Below the pieces are notes generated by a model. The model saw only the letters and a list, made by a program, of their open reading frames with translations. It ran no database searches and was not told where the DNA came from. A stretch of 6,205 nucleotides of DNA from Verrucomicrobiaceae bacterium (GTDB taxonomy: Bacteria; Verrucomicrobiota; Verrucomicrobiia; Verrucomicrobiales; Akkermansiaceae). A program made the translations under genes and the position numbers. Positions 5,629 through 6,205 of the stretch are shown here, piece after piece. Positions within the stretch are counted from its first letter, which is position 1, and every line of letters starts with the position of its first letter. The stretch spans positions 1 to 6,205 of the forward strand of contig JAIXVN010000036.1 of the NCBI GenBank assembly GCA_027483005.1, in the 5' to 3' direction.

Positions 5629-6084
5629 TTAGAAGTCGTTTGCCTGAAAAGTGATGTTGGTGATGTTTGCCAGGCTCAGGGTGTCCAGCACGTCCATGAC
5701 GCGCTGATACTTGCCTAGCTCGCTGGCATCGATGGTCACCATCAGCGGCTTGCTGGTGGCGAGGTTGCTCTGCTTGAGCTGCTCAAGATTGCCGGCCAAT
5801 TCTGGAAGGCTGCGGCTTTCGGGTGAATCGAGAAGATCACCGTTCAGAAGGACCTGGCCGTCGTCTTCGATGCGGATGACAACCTCATCCTGAAAGCCCT
5901 TGATGATACCGGGTTCAGGAGGTCCTCCGGGGAGCTGGGCGTAATTGAATTTCTCCACCTGCGCATCCCCTGCCATGACCATGAAATAAAGCAGGATCAC
6001 GAACACGACATCGATCATCGGAGCAATCTGGAACCCCAGATTGACCTCGGCCGAGCGGACTTTGCGGGAGCTGTGCTTTTTCAT
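5629..6084 (-). CDS. ExbD/TolR-family biopolymer transport protein
   Basis: ExbD/TolR proteins are inner-membrane stator subunits that work with ExbB/TolQ to convert proton flow into mechanical work on TonB- or TolA-like partners. The protein is 151 residues, close to the usual length. Residues 1-17 are a basic cytoplasmic tail (MKKHSSRKVR). One membrane helix covers about 18-38 (FQIAPMIDVVFVILLYFMVM) and contains the proton-carrying Asp25 in the family PMIDVVF motif. The periplasmic domain ends with the typical LMVTIDASELGKYQRVMDVLDTL (114-136). The ATG at 6084 is chosen because the MKK start matches the family. A TTG at 6117, overlapping the upstream stop codon, would add a Pro-rich 11-residue extension. 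The upstream gene is a second ExbD, ending 29 nt before; the toroid-protein gene follows after 44 nt. All three probably form one operon. Confidence 0.95.
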   Translation of the reverse strand: MKKHSSRKVRSAEVNLGFQIAPMIDVVFVILLYFMVMAGDAQVEKFNYAQLPGGPPEPGIIKGFQDEVVIRIEDDGQVLLNGDLLDSPESRSLPELAGNLEQLKQSNLATSKPLMVTIDASELGKYQRVMDVLDTLSLANITNITFQANDF

Positions 6085-6113
6085 GGTGGCGGGATGTGGA
6101 GGTGGAGGAAAAC

Positions 6114-6205
6114 TCAATCGGGCGAACCAGCCTGGAAGGTGACGTTGGAGATCTTGGCGCGGGTGAGCGCATCCAGCACCTCAATGACACGCTGATACTT
6201 GCCTA
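6114..6205 (-). CDS. Second ExbD/TolR-family protein, C-terminal end only (runs off the right edge)
   Basis: Only the last 29 codons and the TGA stop (6114-6116) are inside the window. They read GKYQRVIEVLDALTRAKISN, then VTFQAGSPD. This aligns without gaps to the end of the neighbouring ExbD (GKYQRVMDVLDTLSLANITN, then ITFQANDF), so the two are tandem paralogs. The gene precedes the complete ExbD by 29 nt on the same strand. Paired exbD genes after one exbB are common in PVC and Bacteroidetes-type Exb operons, so an ExbB/MotA-like gene is expected just past the right edge; that is inference. Confidence 0.88.
   Translation of the reverse strand, partial: GKYQRVIEVLDALTRAKISNVTFQAGSPD

Noticed and set aside
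6085..6117. TTG start for the complete ExbD that overlaps the upstream stop codon.
   Set aside because: A coupled start is conceivable, but it adds a Pro-rich tail (MSFPPPPHPAT) not typical of ExbD; ATG 6084 gives a normal MKK start.

Overview
The window is a GC-rich stretch of bacterial chromosome. Its gene content best fits a Verrucomicrobia-like member of the PVC group. This is inference from three things: a membrane-anchored prenyltransferase/squalene-cyclase-repeat protein beside tandem ExbD genes, a CdaA-type diadenylate cyclase followed by a tiny membrane protein, and the near absence of Shine-Dalgarno sequences. No rRNA, marker gene or database search was available, so the assignment is tentative. 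There is no tRNA, rRNA, CRISPR array, insertion sequence or phage gene.

Layout, left to right. (1) On the minus strand, positions 1-608 hold the N-terminal 202 residues of a TpsB/ShlB/FhaC-type outer-membrane transporter (signal peptide plus POTRA domain); the gene runs off the left edge. (2) A strong minus-strand terminator (626-661) lies between it and the gene upstream, which encodes a small exported, very acidic protein of unknown function (682-1224, minus). (3) A divergent spacer (1225-1380) leads to a plus-strand pair: a CdaA-like diadenylate cyclase (1381-2223) and an overlapping 52-residue CdaR/YbbR-like membrane peptide (2144-2302). (4) panC, pantothenate synthetase (2303-3145, minus), converges on that pair with no spacer at all. 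(5) A 67-bp divergent spacer carrying an inverted repeat separates panC from a plus-strand hypothetical membrane protein (3213-3812). (6) A 149-bp convergent spacer contains a terminator for the last transcription unit, which runs leftwards from the right edge: the 3' end of one ExbD gene (6114-6205), a second ExbD gene (5629-6084), and a 539-residue protein with a TonB-like layout (cytoplasmic N-terminus, one membrane helix, Gly-rich linker) and a large periplasmic alpha/alpha-toroid domain (3965-5584).

How the genes may work together. The right-hand operon looks like a proton-motive-force motor module (an ExbB partner is expected beyond the right edge) coupled to an unusual toroid protein where TonB or TolA would normally sit. 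This is the most novel part of the window. The cyclase pair would make c-di-AMP, but its two signature motifs read DGG and GLRHR rather than the usual DGA and GTRHR, and its accessory protein is reduced to one membrane helix with a short tail. panC is ordinary core metabolism. The left-hand genes are cell-envelope and secretion functions.
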